A DNA stretch of 5,503 nucleotides, from contig CACZTF010000196.1 in the NCBI GenBank assembly GCA_902784025.1, forward strand, positions 1 through 5,503, written 5' to 3'. How positions within the stretch are numbered: position 1 is the first letter of the stretch; each line of letters begins with the position of its first letter. Below the pieces are notes generated by a model that was not told where the DNA came from, did not search any database, and saw nothing but the letters and a program-made list of their open reading frames with translations. The translations under genes and the position numbers were made by a program. This DNA is from an uncultured Lachnospiraceae bacterium (lineage in GTDB: Bacteria; Bacillota; Clostridia; Lachnospirales; Lachnospiraceae). Positions 4,438 through 5,503 of the stretch are shown piece after piece.

Positions 4438-5503
4438 TTAGTTTAATGCGACCCCGTTTGGCCACACCCATCCTATATATCCTCTATGACCCTGACATGT
4501 AGCTGTTGCACCTCTGTCAAAAGATTCAATAGATTCTATACGAACGCCGCCAATGTTACTTGCTACCATACCGTTACCCAAATAAATACCTATGTGACCA
4601 TAAGTAGCAGCCAGTACTCCTGCACCGGAACTTATGACTGCAGCACCAACAGGTATGTTAGACATGCTGGTACTTCCGGAATAACTCCATTTGTTCCAAT
4701 AATCAATCGCATTTCCATAAGGTCTTCCCGCGCCTGATTGTGCATATATACCAGCAACCCACTGAGCACACATGCCTGCAGCTGCAGGATACCAACCGTT
4801 ATTATTTCTGGCGTTGGTAGCTATACGTTGTGCAAGTCCGCTTGTACTGTTTTCAGTAACAGCAGGTGTATAAGAACTACTCTGGGATCCGGAACTGCCG
4901 GATGAATAACTTGAATCACTGCCTGAAGATCGTTGTGATGATGTATTACCGGTGTATGACTGTTCCTCTGCCGCTCTTCTGGCAGCAGCCTCTGCCGCAG
5001 CTCTTCTTTCAGCCTCTTCAGCTGCCGCTCTTTGTCTGGCTTCTTCCTCTTCCCTGAGCCTTGCTTCTTCAGCCGCTGCCCTTTCAGCCTGTTCTACAAG
5101 TTCTTTCTCCTGGGCGGCAAGTCTTGATTCCTCTTCAGCTGCTTTTTTTCTTGCTTCTGCAGCCTCTGCCGCAGCTTTAGCTGCTGTAGCTATACGGGAA
5201 TCAAGCTGGGAGATATCAGCCTGCTTAGAGCTGACAAGATCATTTATCTCATTTTCTTTGGCATACATCTCCTTCTGAACTTCTTCAACTTCCGCAAGTT
5301 CAATATTTAACTTTTCAGTTAACTCCTCTATCTTTTTTATCGTCTGGGCTATCTCTTCAAGCTTATCTCTGTCATAGTCATATATTTTCTGATAATAATC
5401 AGCAGAGTTCAGAAACTCACCCATATCTTCAGAAGTAACAAGGGATTCTTTGATAGATGCAGTCTGGTTCTCATACATATACTGGATACGAAGCTTCATA
5501 TCC
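4438..5503 (-). CDS. PcsB-like coiled-coil protein with C-terminal CHAP/NlpC-P60-type peptidoglycan hydrolase domain (N-terminus outside window)
   Basis: The C-terminal 354 or so residues of a larger secreted cell-wall protein. The frame is still open at the window edge (a GAT codon precedes the ATG at 5499), so that ATG is probably internal and a signal peptide should lie beyond 5503. Numbering from that Met, residues 1-95 resemble the PcsB coiled-coil domain (LRIQYMYENQ, then a 'FLNSADYYQKIYDYDRDKL' stretch). Residues 100-180 are an Ala/Glu/Arg-rich helix, 181-220 a Ser/Gly/Tyr linker, and 225-353 the enzymatic domain. Likely catalytic residues are Cys244 (MCAQWV), His302 (GHIGIYLGNG) and Asn315 (ASN). 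The GNAIDYW motif favours the CHAP subgroup. In PcsB-type proteins the coiled coil binds FtsEX, which activates the hydrolase during cell division; that role here is inference. Transcription would run into the tRNA-Leu unit, since no separate terminator is seen. Confidence 0.87.
   Translation of the reverse strand, partial: DMKLRIQYMYENQTASIKESLVTSEDMGEFLNSADYYQKIYDYDRDKLEEIAQTIKKIEELTEKLNIELAEVEEVQKEMYAKENEINDLVSSKQADISQLDSRIATAAKAAAEAAEARKKAAEEESRLAAQEKELVEQAERAAAEEARLREEEEARQRAAAEEAERRAAAEAAARRAAEEQSYTGNTSSQRSSGSDSSYSSGSSGSQSSSYTPAVTENSTSGLAQRIATNARNNNGWYPAAAGMCAQWVAGIYAQSGAGRPYGNAIDYWNKWSYSGSTSMSNIPVGAAVISSGAGVLAATYGHIGIYLGNGMVASNIGGVRIESIESFDRGATATCQGHRGYIGWVWPNGVALN

Noticed and set aside
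4960..5180. DNA repeat array in the Ala/Glu-rich coding stretch
   Set aside because: The similar GCAGC/CTTC-like units are codon-level repetition of an Ala/Glu/Arg helix, irregular in length and without spacers; it is neither a CRISPR nor a true tandem array.
4952..5278. Plus-strand Ala/Ser-rich open frame
   Set aside because: It is the antisense shadow of the Ala/Glu/Arg-rich helix of the hydrolase; the bias explains the open frame, and no ribosome binding site or known domain is seen.

Overview
The window looks like a chromosomal housekeeping segment from a low-GC Gram-positive bacterium, most likely of class Clostridia. A Lachnospiraceae-type relative is my best guess, from the style of the UppS, TcdA and PcsB-like proteins and the AGGAG-type ribosome binding sites. 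Every gene lies on the minus strand, so transcription runs from high to low coordinates. I see no mobile element, phage gene or CRISPR array, and I found no wholly new system.

Layout in the direction of transcription: (1) 5503-4438, the C-terminal part of a secreted PcsB-like cell-wall hydrolase: coiled coil, Ala/Glu/Arg-rich helix, Ser/Gly linker and a CHAP/NlpC-type domain. (2) 4432-4272, a self-contained tRNA-Leu(CAA) unit with promoter, tRNA and intrinsic terminator. (3) 4242-3379, rsmA (ksgA), the 16S rRNA dimethyladenosine transferase. (4) 3372-3212, a strong promoter followed by a yybP-ykoY manganese riboswitch whose P1 stem competes with an intrinsic terminator. (5) 3146-2220, the controlled gene, a CaCA-family (YrbG-like) cation exchanger. 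(6) 2143-1451, tcdA, a tRNA t6A-modifying enzyme, ending in a clear terminator. (7) 1394-1, a new promoter and the operon frr - uppS - cdsA, with only the first 11 codons of cdsA inside the window.

Functionally the segment joins translation maintenance (tRNA-Leu, RsmA, TcdA, Frr), envelope lipid synthesis (UppS, CdsA), cell-wall remodelling (PcsB-like) and metal homeostasis (riboswitch plus exchanger).

Two points deserve attention. First, uppS, normally essential, carries an in-frame TAA at codon 94 (483-485) while the frame on both sides is intact and conserved. This is a nonsense mutation, a sequencing error or a recently dead copy. Second, the riboswitch architecture is readable base by base: the 3' strand of aptamer P1 is also part of the terminator stem. 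This predicts that metal binding turns on the exchanger, and so suggests that the 'calcium/sodium' exchanger handles manganese.
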